Origin: CAZSHG01 sp964606695 [NCBI: uncultured bacterium]
Lineage (GTDB): Bacteria; UBP14; UBA6098
Direction: 5' to 3'
Assembly: GCA_964606695.1 (NCBI GenBank)
Contig: CAZSHG010000001.1
Span: forward strand, 155,628-219,627
DNA length: 64,000 nucleotides
A program made the translations under genes and the position numbers. Positions 44,621 to 52,584 of this stretch are shown here, piece by piece; the first letter of the stretch is position 1, and each line of letters starts with the position of its first letter. The notes below the pieces were generated by a model, which worked only from the letters and a program-made list of their open reading frames with translations, ran no database searches and had not been told where the DNA came from.

Positions 44621-45313
44621 TTATTCGGCGGATTTCGTCCCGCCCATCAGATTCTGTAAATTCGGCAAATTGAGTTCGATTACCTTGCCCTCGATTTCGC
44701 TTTTAGCGTCATTTCCAAAAGCGATTAGTTCCAATTTGCCTTCTCCTTTTTGTTCGGCTTTGACCATTCCGAAAGGCACGATTTCCTCGGAAAACCAGAT
44801 ATCGGAAGTCATATCTTCATTGGAAACAGTAACGCGAACGGTCTCGAATTCCCCGGCGGGGACTTCGACTGCAACGTTTTCTTCCGTTGCAATTGTAACG
44901 TCTTCCTGTTCGCCCTCGTTCTTTTCTATCTCCGTTTTCATCATCTGATTTAATTCTCCCATTTTGATTTTTCTCGGTTCATCGCCCTTTCTCTGAGTAA
45001 TCATATAGGAGAACGAGTTCCTGTCCAGAGGATCCTTTGCGGCGAATTGGGTGATAGTCCATTCCCCTTCGGCGTCGGTGATTTTCGATTCGAATACGAA
45101 AGGCTCTTTACCTTCCGGATCGACATTTAGAACGGCAAATTTAAGCGTATTTACCTCGCCGTCCTTATCGGTCAACTGGTATTCCACCCAGCTTCCTTTG
45201 GTATAATTCGGCTGGAAGTCGGTGTTCTCGAAAACATTCTGCATGACCTCGAACTGGCCGAAAGTCGCCGCGCACAACATGGCGACCGCGATTAATAATA
45301 CATACTTTTTCAT
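44621..45313 (-). CDS. periplasmic protein, DUF3108/LolA-like beta fold
   Basis: 230 residues with a signal peptide (KKYVLLIAVAMLCAATFGQ). The mature part starts with NYTKGSWVEYQLTDKDGEV and contains VEVPAGEFETVRVTV...DIWFSEEIVPFGMVKAEQKGEGKLEL. This is the signature arrangement of periplasmic proteins in which a beta sheet reports conversion factors for 'V-P-A-G-x-F'. The function is unknown; a carrier or sensor of an envelope ligand is possible. AAGGG precedes the ATG. It has its own 68-bp spacer from the aspartic-protease-like gene. Confidence 0.6.
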   Translation of the reverse strand: MKKYVLLIAVAMLCAATFGQFEVMQNVFENTDFQPNYTKGSWVEYQLTDKDGEVNTLKFAVLNVDPEGKEPFVFESKITDAEGEWTITQFAAKDPLDRNSFSYMITQRKGDEPRKIKMGELNQMMKTEIEKNEGEQEDVTIATEENVAVEVPAGEFETVRVTVSNEDMTSDIWFSEEIVPFGMVKAEQKGEGKLELIAFGNDAKSEIEGKVIELNLPNLQNLMGGTKSAE

Positions 45314-45381
45314 TTTGACCCTTTCTTTATATTTTTCATTTGTCGTTATTTGAATATAGCAAAGATCTTACCATTAATCCA

Positions 45382-46704
45382 TTATTTTGGTATCGGACGC
45401 AATTCGATGACGTCCTTATTATACCAAGTCGTTATAAGCCAATCGGAGAAGAAATTGTATCCTATTATGGCATCTACCTTAATGGGAATTCCCTCGACAT
45501 TTAAGTGTGACAGATCAGAAACGACGACGATATAATCGTTTTTCTTGACCGGCCCAATCGTTAGAGCTTTTGGGATGAAACTCTCGACTACTTTTTTGGT
45601 TTTATCGGCCCCCATCAGAGTATCTGATTCGCCGGCTTCGTAAGAATCTTCGGGGATTTTCTCAAAGACCTCGGGAACTACTACTCCCCCTCCGGCTCCA
45701 CAGTCCAGAACGACGTTAGCGGTTACAGTCGGCGCGAACTGCGCGACCGTATAGAGGAGATGCATCGTTCTATCAAAGGCTATAACATGCGTCGGCTCGG
45801 TCGAGACTACCGGATCTTTCGGGTTTTCCGACGAGATATTTCCCTCTGCGTCGAGACGGTGCAGATGCAATTTATGACCAGAATAATCTAATGTCCACGC
45901 GAATTTGCTCAGGAAATCCGTTCCCAGCAGTCCCACGATCTCGATTTTCAGCGCATCGGAAAGATGGGATATATCCATAGTTATGGCCGTCAGATCGGAT
46001 ATTTCCAGTTCGTCTATTTTGATGAAATCTACCATTACCGCACCCGTTTTGTCGATAGCCCCGCCAGCGCCCATTGCCTCAGCCGCGCTGGCCATAGGTA
46101 ATTCCGAATCGAATTTATCCTCGTAGGCAAAATCGATTACCGATATCGGCGTGCCGTTGTCCACGACGAAATTGACTTTTGAACCGTCTTTGAGTTCCGC
46201 TTCGATTATGATATGTTGGTGTTCGTCGAGGAAATCGACTGAAGTATAATCCGGTCCGGTCAGTCCGAATTCTAATTGCGTAGTGGGGTCTTGAATAATC
46301 ATCGGTTGTGCGACGCCCGAACCGAGAGCGATTATTTTCCATACGCCGTCTTCCTGGACGACGTCCATGATATCCGTGCCCTCCTGCTCCACGCCCATCG
46401 CAGAGATCATTCCTGTAAAATATACTCTTGTGAAGCCATCCATCTTTTCGACCTCTATCGAGCTTATTTCGCCGATTTGATAGACGCCCATCGTTATCAC
46501 CTGTTCGAGCACCATCGGCGATAGTTCCGCGCCCGCCCCGCTATAATCGAATTCGGCGGCGAGCTTGCCTTCGAGAGGATCCGTGGATTTTTCATAAAGA
46601 GCCGACTTATAGGCATTCACCAATTCATCGATACCCGCGGGAACCTCTTCGGCCAGCAAAACCGCTAAAGCTATTAGCATTAGTAACAACGCTAATTTTC
46701 TCAT
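45382..46704 (-). CDS. exported two-domain retropepsin-like protein
   Basis: 440 residues with a signal peptide. An N-terminal ~130-residue NTF2-like segment precedes two retropepsin-like halves. Half 1 has FVVDNGTPISVI (Asp182) and IVGLLGTDFLSKFAWTLDYSGHKLHL. Half 2 has VVLDCGAGGGVV (Asp334) and IIGYNFFSDWLITTWY. The I/LLG-DFL-x-x-F motif after each half is diagnostic of bacterial clan AA domains, which normally carry D-T/S-G. Here the motif reads DNG and DCG, so both Asp are kept but the neighbouring residue is changed. Activity is uncertain. Confidence 0.72.
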   Translation of the reverse strand: MRKLALLLMLIALAVLLAEEVPAGIDELVNAYKSALYEKSTDPLEGKLAAEFDYSGAGAELSPMVLEQVITMGVYQIGEISSIEVEKMDGFTRVYFTGMISAMGVEQEGTDIMDVVQEDGVWKIIALGSGVAQPMIIQDPTTQLEFGLTGPDYTSVDFLDEHQHIIIEAELKDGSKVNFVVDNGTPISVIDFAYEDKFDSELPMASAAEAMGAGGAIDKTGAVMVDFIKIDELEISDLTAITMDISHLSDALKIEIVGLLGTDFLSKFAWTLDYSGHKLHLHRLDAEGNISSENPKDPVVSTEPTHVIAFDRTMHLLYTVAQFAPTVTANVVLDCGAGGGVVVPEVFEKIPEDSYEAGESDTLMGADKTKKVVESFIPKALTIGPVKKNDYIVVVSDLSHLNVEGIPIKVDAIIGYNFFSDWLITTWYNKDVIELRPIPK

Positions 46705-46722
46705 AATTCCACTCCTTCCAAC

Positions 46723-47319
46723 TTAGTTAACCGTTGCCGCCATTTCGTAGTTCGCACCTAATCTTCCTTCGCGCAATTCCATTCTCCTCCATTTATTGCC
46801 GACTTCTTCGATATATACGCCGTTGAAGATTCCGTTAATCCATTTTTTCTCCGGCGACACGTTTGTAATAGTCAACATAATATAACAGGTTTGTTCGTTA
46901 TATGATGCAATATAATCCTGGGTTTTCGCTATCTTGCGATATTCCGTGATATCCGGGAACATTTTCATGGAGAAAACCGCGATATTCCTCCCGGCGATTT
47001 CCTCGACGCTCTTTGCCTGGACAATCCAGCTCATACTGAAGACCGGATCCGCGCCTTTTTCTCCGCCGACCAGGCTCATAAGCAGATGAGTATATTCATT
47101 GGTATCGGCCGGGAGAGTATGGTATCCGGTAGTGCCATCCTCCCTTGCGAAGATGTATATTTTATCAACGTAGATACGCGCTTTTTCGAACTGGGCGGTG
47201 CTGTCGTTTATCACCACGGAAATCTGGTATCCGCCCACCGGCCTGCTTTCGCATGAAAGCGCCACGAATAAGGCAAAAGCGCCTAAATAGAGCGGTATTT
47301 TCAGTATCCATTTTCGCAA
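46723..47319 (-). CDS. lipoprotein of unknown function
   Basis: 198 residues with a lipobox-like FVALSC at about residue 23. The mature part has no domain I recognise; notable are YVDKIYIFAREDGTTGYHTLPADTNEY and CYIMLTITNVSPEKKWINGIFNGVYIE, suggesting a beta sandwich. It starts with TTG 2 bp after the TrkA-type gene's stop, so it belongs to the recN operon. Confidence 0.6.
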   Translation of the reverse strand: MRKWILKIPLYLGAFALFVALSCESRPVGGYQISVVINDSTAQFEKARIYVDKIYIFAREDGTTGYHTLPADTNEYTHLLMSLVGGEKGADPVFSMSWIVQAKSVEEIAGRNIAVFSMKMFPDITEYRKIAKTQDYIASYNEQTCYIMLTITNVSPEKKWINGIFNGVYIEEVGNKWRRMELREGRLGANYEMAATVN

Positions 47320-47320
47320 A

Positions 47321-47983
47321 TTATAGGCCCTGTATGGTTTCGACGTCCTCCTCGGAACCGAGGATCACGAGTTTATCCTCGCGTTTAATCACCTCTCCCG
47401 CGCCGGGAACCACAATGACAGGCGGGATATCGTCCGGTGAAGCTCTTTTAATCGCTAACAACTCGACACCGTATTCCCTCCGAAGGTTCAAATCGATTAA
47501 TGTCTTTCCCTCGAAAATTTTCGGAGTTACCATTTCGACTATGCTATATCCTTCGGTTAGTGGGATATGATCGATTATATTGGGAGCGGCAATCGACGTC
47601 GCGATTTTCTGCGCCATTTCCTTTTCCGGGAAAATAACCTGAGTTGCGCCGACCGCGATAAGGATTTTCCCGTGTTCTTCCGAGATACCCTTGATTATTA
47701 TTTCGCCGATGCCGCTCTCAGCCAGGCTAAGTGTAACGAGAACGCTCGCCTCGATATCGTCCCCCAGGGCGACGATGGCTACATCGACATCACCAATACC
47801 GCTACTCGCTATAAACTGAGTTTCGGTCGCGTCTCCGACCAGGGCGTGTGTAACCTCTCCGCGGAGTTCGTCCACCCGCGCGGGGTTAAGGTCAACGGCC
47901 ACGACCGGCAGGCCTTTCTTTGAAAGCTCGTAAGCTACCGTAGAGCCAAAATTTCCAAGTCCAATCACTGCGAACTGGCGCAT
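47321..47983 (-). CDS. TrkA/KtrA-type potassium channel regulatory subunit
   Basis: 220 residues. An RCK/TrkA-N Rossmann domain (VIGLGNFGSTVAYELSKKG, VVAVDLN, VGDATE) is followed by a TrkA-C domain (GKTLIDLNLRREYGVELLAIKR ... KREDKLVILGSEEDVE). This one-unit layout is KtrA-like. It gates a membrane K+ translocator, but no KtrB/TrkH gene is next to it. It overlaps the phosphatidyltransferase gene by 19 nt. Confidence 0.88.
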   Translation of the reverse strand: MRQFAVIGLGNFGSTVAYELSKKGLPVVAVDLNPARVDELRGEVTHALVGDATETQFIASSGIGDVDVAIVALGDDIEASVLVTLSLAESGIGEIIIKGISEEHGKILIAVGATQVIFPEKEMAQKIATSIAAPNIIDHIPLTEGYSIVEMVTPKIFEGKTLIDLNLRREYGVELLAIKRASPDDIPPVIVVPGAGEVIKREDKLVILGSEEDVETIQGL

Positions 47984-48600
47984 TCGTCGCCCCTTTGTTT
48001 CTTATTGATAAGTTCGTTATATCGACTGTAATATACAATCCCGGAAAAAACAGTCAAAACAATTGCCAATATGAGGAAAATCCATTTCAAAACCACTATA
48101 TTTACAAAAGCGAAAATAAATACCGCCCCCCACGTCAGCGGCGTTATCCTGCCCCAGATAACCGGTGTTACAAGGGAACCGTAACTGAAGAATATTTTCA
48201 TCCCGAATACTATCAATCCCAGATCCCGCAGTAGGATTATCGCCACTGCCCAGATAGGCACCCATCCTCTAAAGGCGAAAGTTATAGCGACGGTGTTTAT
48301 TATTATCTTATCGACGACGGGATCCATTAACGCGCCTACCAGGGAGATTTGCCCGAGCGATTTCGCCAGAACGCCGTCCAGAACATCACTGATCAACATA
48401 TACGCCCCTATTGCGATGGAAGGTATCGGGCCGATTTTATCCAGATTATTGATAGTATAGATCAAAAAAGGAAGCGCGATGAGCCGCGAAATGGTCAGGA
48501 TATTTGGTATTGTCAGGGCTTTATCGACATAGACCGATTTCTCATATCGATTATGATATTTTTTGTTCAGGTAATCGAGTCTGTTTTTTCTTTTCTTCAT
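47965..48600 (-). CDS. CDP-alcohol phosphatidyltransferase (PgsA-like)
   Basis: A 211-residue integral membrane enzyme with about five to six helices. The CDP-OH-P motif is present as DVLDGVLAKSLGQISLVGALMDPVVDK: all four Asp are in place, with the usual Arg of DG..AR replaced by Lys. It exchanges CMP of CDP-diacylglycerol for an alcohol; glycerol-3-phosphate (PgsA) is the commonest substrate for this layout. Its ATG overlaps the recN stop (TAATG). Confidence 0.83.
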   Translation of the reverse strand: MKKRKNRLDYLNKKYHNRYEKSVYVDKALTIPNILTISRLIALPFLIYTINNLDKIGPIPSIAIGAYMLISDVLDGVLAKSLGQISLVGALMDPVVDKIIINTVAITFAFRGWVPIWAVAIILLRDLGLIVFGMKIFFSYGSLVTPVIWGRITPLTWGAVFIFAFVNIVVLKWIFLILAIVLTVFSGIVYYSRYNELINKKQRGDECASSQ

Positions 48601-50216
48601 TATGTTTGCGAAGGTTCCATTTCCCAGCCGTGCATTCTTTCAAGTTCTTCTTCGCGGCGTTTGCCCGATACTTCGCCAACTCTAACTCTTGTTCGTCCGG
48701 CGTCTTCATATTTATCGATAACATAATGTCTGTCCGCTAAGCGGGCGATTTGCGGCAGATGGGTTATTACCAGTAGTTGTTTAGATTTAGCGAGGTTGGC
48801 CAGCGCTCTCCCGACATGTCGTCCGATATCGCCGCCGATACCGGTATCGACCTCGTCAAAAACGAGCATACCACTCCGCTCCTGTTCGATAAAGAGTGTT
48901 TTGAGCGCGAGCATTATTCGAGATAATTCTCCGCCGCTAACTATATTTGCAAGGGGGCGCAGGTCTTCGCCGGGATTCGTCGATATGTAGAATTCCGCGG
49001 TTTCGATGCCGGTAGGTAATAGCGCGTATTTTTCGCCGTTAATGACAACGGGGCCTTCGGGGGATTTAGTTCGCGTAAAATTAACCTTGAAAAGGACTTT
49101 ATCCATGCTTAACGGCGCAAGGACTTCGACGATTTCCGCAGAGAGTTCAGGTGCGGCTGTCTGCCGTTTCCCGGAAAGGTCAATCGCCTTTTCGGCCAGC
49201 GTTCCTTTAAGTTCGTCGATTGTCTTTTTCAGTTCCTCTCTTTCCAGATGGAGCGTTTCAATGTCGCCCGCCTCGTTTTTGAGTTCTTCCCTATATCCGA
49301 TGAGCGTTTCCATAGTTCGGTTGTACTTTCTGCAAAGCCTCTGTAAAGCCATCTGGCGGCGACGCATTCTCTCGGCCTCTTCGGAATCGACATCGACGCT
49401 TTGCGCAACGTCGTCGATGTCACGCGCGGCTTCTTCTAACGCAACAAGGGCAGTTTCAAGCAATTCGCTGATAATTTCACATTCGGGAACGAGATCAGTT
49501 ATATCGTCGATTTTTTTCTGGGCGGCTACCACATTGGATATGGCGTTTTGTTCTCCGTCGGAAATCTGCTGGTAAGCCTCGTTGGCGTTTTCCAGTATTG
49601 TTTCCGAAGATTCGATACGTCTCATAGTCGAGTTCAACTCGTCATATTCTTCAAGGTCAAGTGAGGCCGCTTCAAGTTCTTGAAGTTTGTATTCGCGTAG
49701 GCGGGCGTTTTTTTCCGCTTCGTCGATTTTACCGTTCAACCTTTTTAATTCCCGGTGAAGAAGGTCGAGTTGCTGGAAGTCCCGTTTGTAATCCTCTGCG
49801 AGTGGTTTGTGACCGCCGTATATATCCAGAAATTCGATATGAATTTCCGGATCGAGTAGAATTTGATGTTCATGTTGACCTAACAGGTCGGCAAATTTAG
49901 CTGTCCCATTCTTCAATTCTGTAATTGTTACGGGCGAATCATTAAGCCAGGCGTAACTCCTGCCGCTCTCGCTGATTTTCCTTCGGACGGAAGTCTCCAC
50001 GCCGTCTTCGACGAATACCCCCTCGATAACGGCTTCCTTCTCCCCGGTTCTCACACGGCTCGAATCCGATCTCCCCCCCAACAACAACTCTATCGCACTG
50101 ACAACCAGCGATTTACCCGCCCCGGTTTCGCCGGTCAATACGAAGAATCCTTCGCCGAAATCGAATTCAGCTCTATCGATTACAGCCAGATTTGATATTT
50201 TTAGATATTTTAGCAT
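48600..50216 (-). CDS. recN: DNA repair protein RecN
   Basis: 538 residues, an SMC-like double-strand-break repair ATPase. Walker A is TGETGAGKSLVV, the two coiled-coil arms run from about residue 150 to 360, the signature is NIVSGGELSRIMLALK, and Walker B is LVFDEVDTGIGG. The ATG follows a promoter (50245-50273) and an upstream palindrome (50313-50326). First gene of an operon with the phosphatidyltransferase and KtrA-like genes. Confidence 0.95.
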   Translation of the reverse strand: MLKYLKISNLAVIDRAEFDFGEGFFVLTGETGAGKSLVVSAIELLLGGRSDSSRVRTGEKEAVIEGVFVEDGVETSVRRKISESGRSYAWLNDSPVTITELKNGTAKFADLLGQHEHQILLDPEIHIEFLDIYGGHKPLAEDYKRDFQQLDLLHRELKRLNGKIDEAEKNARLREYKLQELEAASLDLEEYDELNSTMRRIESSETILENANEAYQQISDGEQNAISNVVAAQKKIDDITDLVPECEIISELLETALVALEEAARDIDDVAQSVDVDSEEAERMRRRQMALQRLCRKYNRTMETLIGYREELKNEAGDIETLHLEREELKKTIDELKGTLAEKAIDLSGKRQTAAPELSAEIVEVLAPLSMDKVLFKVNFTRTKSPEGPVVINGEKYALLPTGIETAEFYISTNPGEDLRPLANIVSGGELSRIMLALKTLFIEQERSGMLVFDEVDTGIGGDIGRHVGRALANLAKSKQLLVITHLPQIARLADRHYVIDKYEDAGRTRVRVGEVSGKRREEELERMHGWEMEPSQT

Positions 50217-50244
50217 CTCTTTTTCTCAAAGCTAACATTTAATT

Positions 50245-50273
50245 AACATATTGTATAATAGCCTTTAAGTCAA
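50245..50273 (-). promoter_or_regulatory. recN promoter
   Basis: Minus-strand TTGACT (50273-50268), 17-nt spacer, TATGTT (50250-50245), about 30 nt before the ATG. Confidence 0.7.
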
Positions 50274-50307
50274 GAGCATTAGAAAGCGATTTCGATAATA
50301 TTAAAAT

Positions 50308-50336
50308 GGTGGAGTTTCCGGAAACTAAACTCTACC
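50308..50336. promoter_or_regulatory. palindromic site upstream of the recN promoter
   Basis: AGTTTCCGGAAACT (50313-50326) is a perfect 14-bp palindrome. It lies within a larger hairpin GGTGGAGTTT/AAACTCTACC with one mismatch. It sits about 40 bp upstream of the -35 box, so an activator or operator site is possible. It does not match the LexA boxes I know. Confidence 0.4.
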
Positions 50337-50350
50337 CTATTCCACGGTAT

Positions 50351-50629
50351 GGGGCGTCGCTGTCGGTCGTTATCTTATACAGTAAAAATCCATTTCATCC
50401 CGTTCCACAATTTTTCCTATTGCAGTCGCATTTTGCTCTACAAACGACCGACTCTGGCCTGCCTATAAAATAGACGTGCTTTACGATGATTCCAAATGCC
50501 GATCGGAGAAAAAATTATATAAGGGGATTCCGACTAAAGGCAGGCCAGATTCCGCGGGAAATCGGGAGCGAGAATATTTGTTTGCAGTGGGGGTTTTTTA
50601 TCCCGATTTCCCGCGGAAAGCGACGCCCC
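50351..50629. repeat. intergenic four-way-junction element D (GGGGCGTCG family)
   Basis: Outer stem GGGGCGTCGCT (50351-50361) pairs with AGCGACGCCCC (50619-50629). Arm 1 is GTCGGTCGTT (50362-50371) with 50443-50452 and a 71-nt loop. Arm 2 is TCTGGCCTGCCT (50453-50464) with 50538-50549 and a 73-nt loop. Arm 3 is an 18-bp perfect stem (50550-50567 with 50601-50618, TTCCGCGGGAAATCGGGA) and a 33-nt loop. Every stem abuts the next with zero unpaired bases. The arm-1 loop carries CCACAATTTTTCC, matching CCACAGCTTTTTCC in element B. It lies 22 bp after the dipeptidase 3' end in the 435-bp spacer to recN. No protein is encoded. Confidence 0.78.
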
Positions 50630-50651
50630 AATTCACGACGGCGGAGGAACT

Positions 50652-51641
50652 TTAGAATATACGAAAGAAATTTCGACCGAGGATGCCCGAAATCGTGGAT
50701 TCGTCTAATCCTCGCAAAAGCATCTCCTTGGTGACGTTCACGATACCGGTGCAATCGGACATGCCGGGCAAACACTGGACACCGTCGAAATCGGAACCGA
50801 ATCCGATGTTGTGTGCACCGCCAAGCTGGATTATATGCTCGATATGATCGACAACATCGCCGGCGGTGGTTTCGGAATATTTCTTCGACGACAGAAAGCC
50901 GGGGAAGAAATTCACGCCGATTACTCCGTTACGCTCTATTATCGCACGAATTTGTTCGTCAGTTAGATTGCGCGAAGATTCCTTTAGCGCGCGACAACAT
51001 GAATGGGTGCAAATCGGCGGTTTATCGAGAAGATCGATCGTATCCCGGAAAGTCTTTTGGTTTGAATGTGAAAAATCGACTAAACCGCCGAGAGAAGTAA
51101 TCCTTTTAATAGCGTCGCGTCCACGATAGGTTAGCCCGCCGTCGCTCTCATACATACATGAGGTAGCCCAACTATTGGAGTTGTTCCACGTAAGAGTGAA
51201 GATACGCACGCCGAGATCGAAGAACTTATCTATATTTTCTAAATCGCCCCCCAGAGAATGAAGTCCTTCGATTTCGATAATCGCGCTTATTGCACCTCGG
51301 TTTTTATTTGCGAGTAATTCTTGCGAATTCGTAGCTAATTCGAACTTCGGCGACCGGTCGATAGCGTTGTGAATGTTTTCCATTTCCCTGTATGCGAGAT
51401 CCAGCCAGGCCTTTTTATCTCCATCGCCCCATTTGGGATGAACGAACAGACTGAAAGCCTCGCCCCATATACCCGCTTCGAACATCCTGGGTAAATCGAT
51501 ATGTTTTCCCTGCCAGCCGTCCGTAAATTTCGTTGTTTCTTTATCTGTCGAGAAAGTGTCGGCGTGAAGATCGATCAATGGGGCTTCATTATGAAGCCTT
51601 AGAGCCTTTTCCCGTAATTCCTCGGGGGTCATCTTAGCCAT
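50652..51641 (-). CDS. M19 family membrane-type dipeptidase
   Basis: A 329-residue TIM-barrel zinc dipeptidase. Ligands: DLHADT (His, Asp), the bridging Glu in EIEGLHSLGG, HSN in VDFSHSN and THSCCRALKESSRN; the catalytic-barrel GFGSDFDG motif is also present. There is no signal peptide, so it is probably cytoplasmic. Natural substrates of bacterial M19 enzymes include dipeptides with a C-terminal D- or L-residue. It lies 10 bp downstream of the radical SAM gene. Confidence 0.92.
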   Translation of the reverse strand: MAKMTPEELREKALRLHNEAPLIDLHADTFSTDKETTKFTDGWQGKHIDLPRMFEAGIWGEAFSLFVHPKWGDGDKKAWLDLAYREMENIHNAIDRSPKFELATNSQELLANKNRGAISAIIEIEGLHSLGGDLENIDKFFDLGVRIFTLTWNNSNSWATSCMYESDGGLTYRGRDAIKRITSLGGLVDFSHSNQKTFRDTIDLLDKPPICTHSCCRALKESSRNLTDEQIRAIIERNGVIGVNFFPGFLSSKKYSETTAGDVVDHIEHIIQLGGAHNIGFGSDFDGVQCLPGMSDCTGIVNVTKEMLLRGLDESTISGILGRNFFRIF

Positions 51642-51651
51642 TGAAGAGTTC

Positions 51652-52584
51652 CTAAATTCGCTCGGGTTCGAATATGTAGGCGTCGCGTATCGATTCCGAT
51701 TCCGCCTTTAACCTGTTGATATATTGCCCGCAATTACTGCCAATAAGGTTCTCGCGCTTTTCGCCTATACTGAGTATCGTCTCGTAACCGGCATCTTTGA
51801 ACTTATTAACCGTTTCGCAATAATGATTATCATCGACCGATGAAACGATAAGGTTCTCTAAAGCACGAACGGTGGGATTAACCGGCGTTATTTTAATCAG
51901 GAAATTTTCCGAGGAAAAATGATTAAGGAGGACGTCGGGGTCGACCGGCATTCCGTCGGCAAGAGCGAAATTCAAGGTGATTTTTCGATCCATATCTTCT
52001 CGAAAAGCCTCGCCGAATTCCGCCATTTGTTTCATATCCCAGGTTCGCACCGGAATCAACCACTTCCGCGATTCGATATTGGTCGTGTGAAGCGAGAACT
52101 GGAACTGGAACTTCCCGCGGTAATATTTCTCCTTGATCTCAAGAAGCCTTCGGAAAAAATCCTCCCTCCCGACGGGCGCGATAGTCGAAAGCGATATTAT
52201 CAACCCGGGCGCGCTATATAACCCGGGAAGTTGTTCGAGGAGGTCGAGTAAATAGGGATTTAGTGAAGGTTCGCCCATCCTGGCGAATTGTATCTTGAAT
52301 TTCTCGACCGGCACATAACCCTCCGGAAAACGCCTTTGTATCGGATAATCTATCTGATAGAGCAGTTGTTCCTTCGACAACGGCCCTTTATATTCCAGCC
52401 CCGCATCGCAAAAACGACACGAAACCGGGCAACCAAAGAGTGTGGAAACGGTTAGAACCCATTTCACGCTTCGAGGATAAGGCGGTTGAGTGGATTCTAC
52501 GAATTCGACGAGTTTGCCGTCGTCCGTTTGTGCGATGTGGACGACAGCTACATCGTCATCTTCTGTCCGGGCGATAACTTTCAT
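51652..52584 (-). CDS. radical SAM protein, RlmN/Cfr-like
   Basis: 310 residues. The 4Fe-4S motif CPVSCRFC (Cys52, 56, 59) is CX3CX2C. FARMGEPSLNP replaces the RlmN motif around GMGEPLLN, FSLHTTNIESRKWLIPV matches the RlmN 'SLHA...R..L.P' strand, and the C-terminal GSNCGQYINRL corresponds to the RlmN/Cfr methyl-carrying Cys region (CGQL). The usual HhH-type N-terminal domain is shorter. It may methylate RNA, but the divergence makes the substrate uncertain. It overlaps the flavoprotein gene by 4 nt. Confidence 0.75.
   Translation of the reverse strand: MKVIARTEDDDVAVVHIAQTDDGKLVEFVESTQPPYPRSVKWVLTVSTLFGCPVSCRFCDAGLEYKGPLSKEQLLYQIDYPIQRRFPEGYVPVEKFKIQFARMGEPSLNPYLLDLLEQLPGLYSAPGLIISLSTIAPVGREDFFRRLLEIKEKYYRGKFQFQFSLHTTNIESRKWLIPVRTWDMKQMAEFGEAFREDMDRKITLNFALADGMPVDPDVLLNHFSSENFLIKITPVNPTVRALENLIVSSVDDNHYCETVNKFKDAGYETILSIGEKRENLIGSNCGQYINRLKAESESIRDAYIFEPERI

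Noticed and set aside
50340-50640. Target-site duplications flanking the four-way-junction element
   Set aside because: Left flank GGTAT and right flank AATTC do not match; none was found at 21376-21644 either, so insertion by a classical transposase is not supported.
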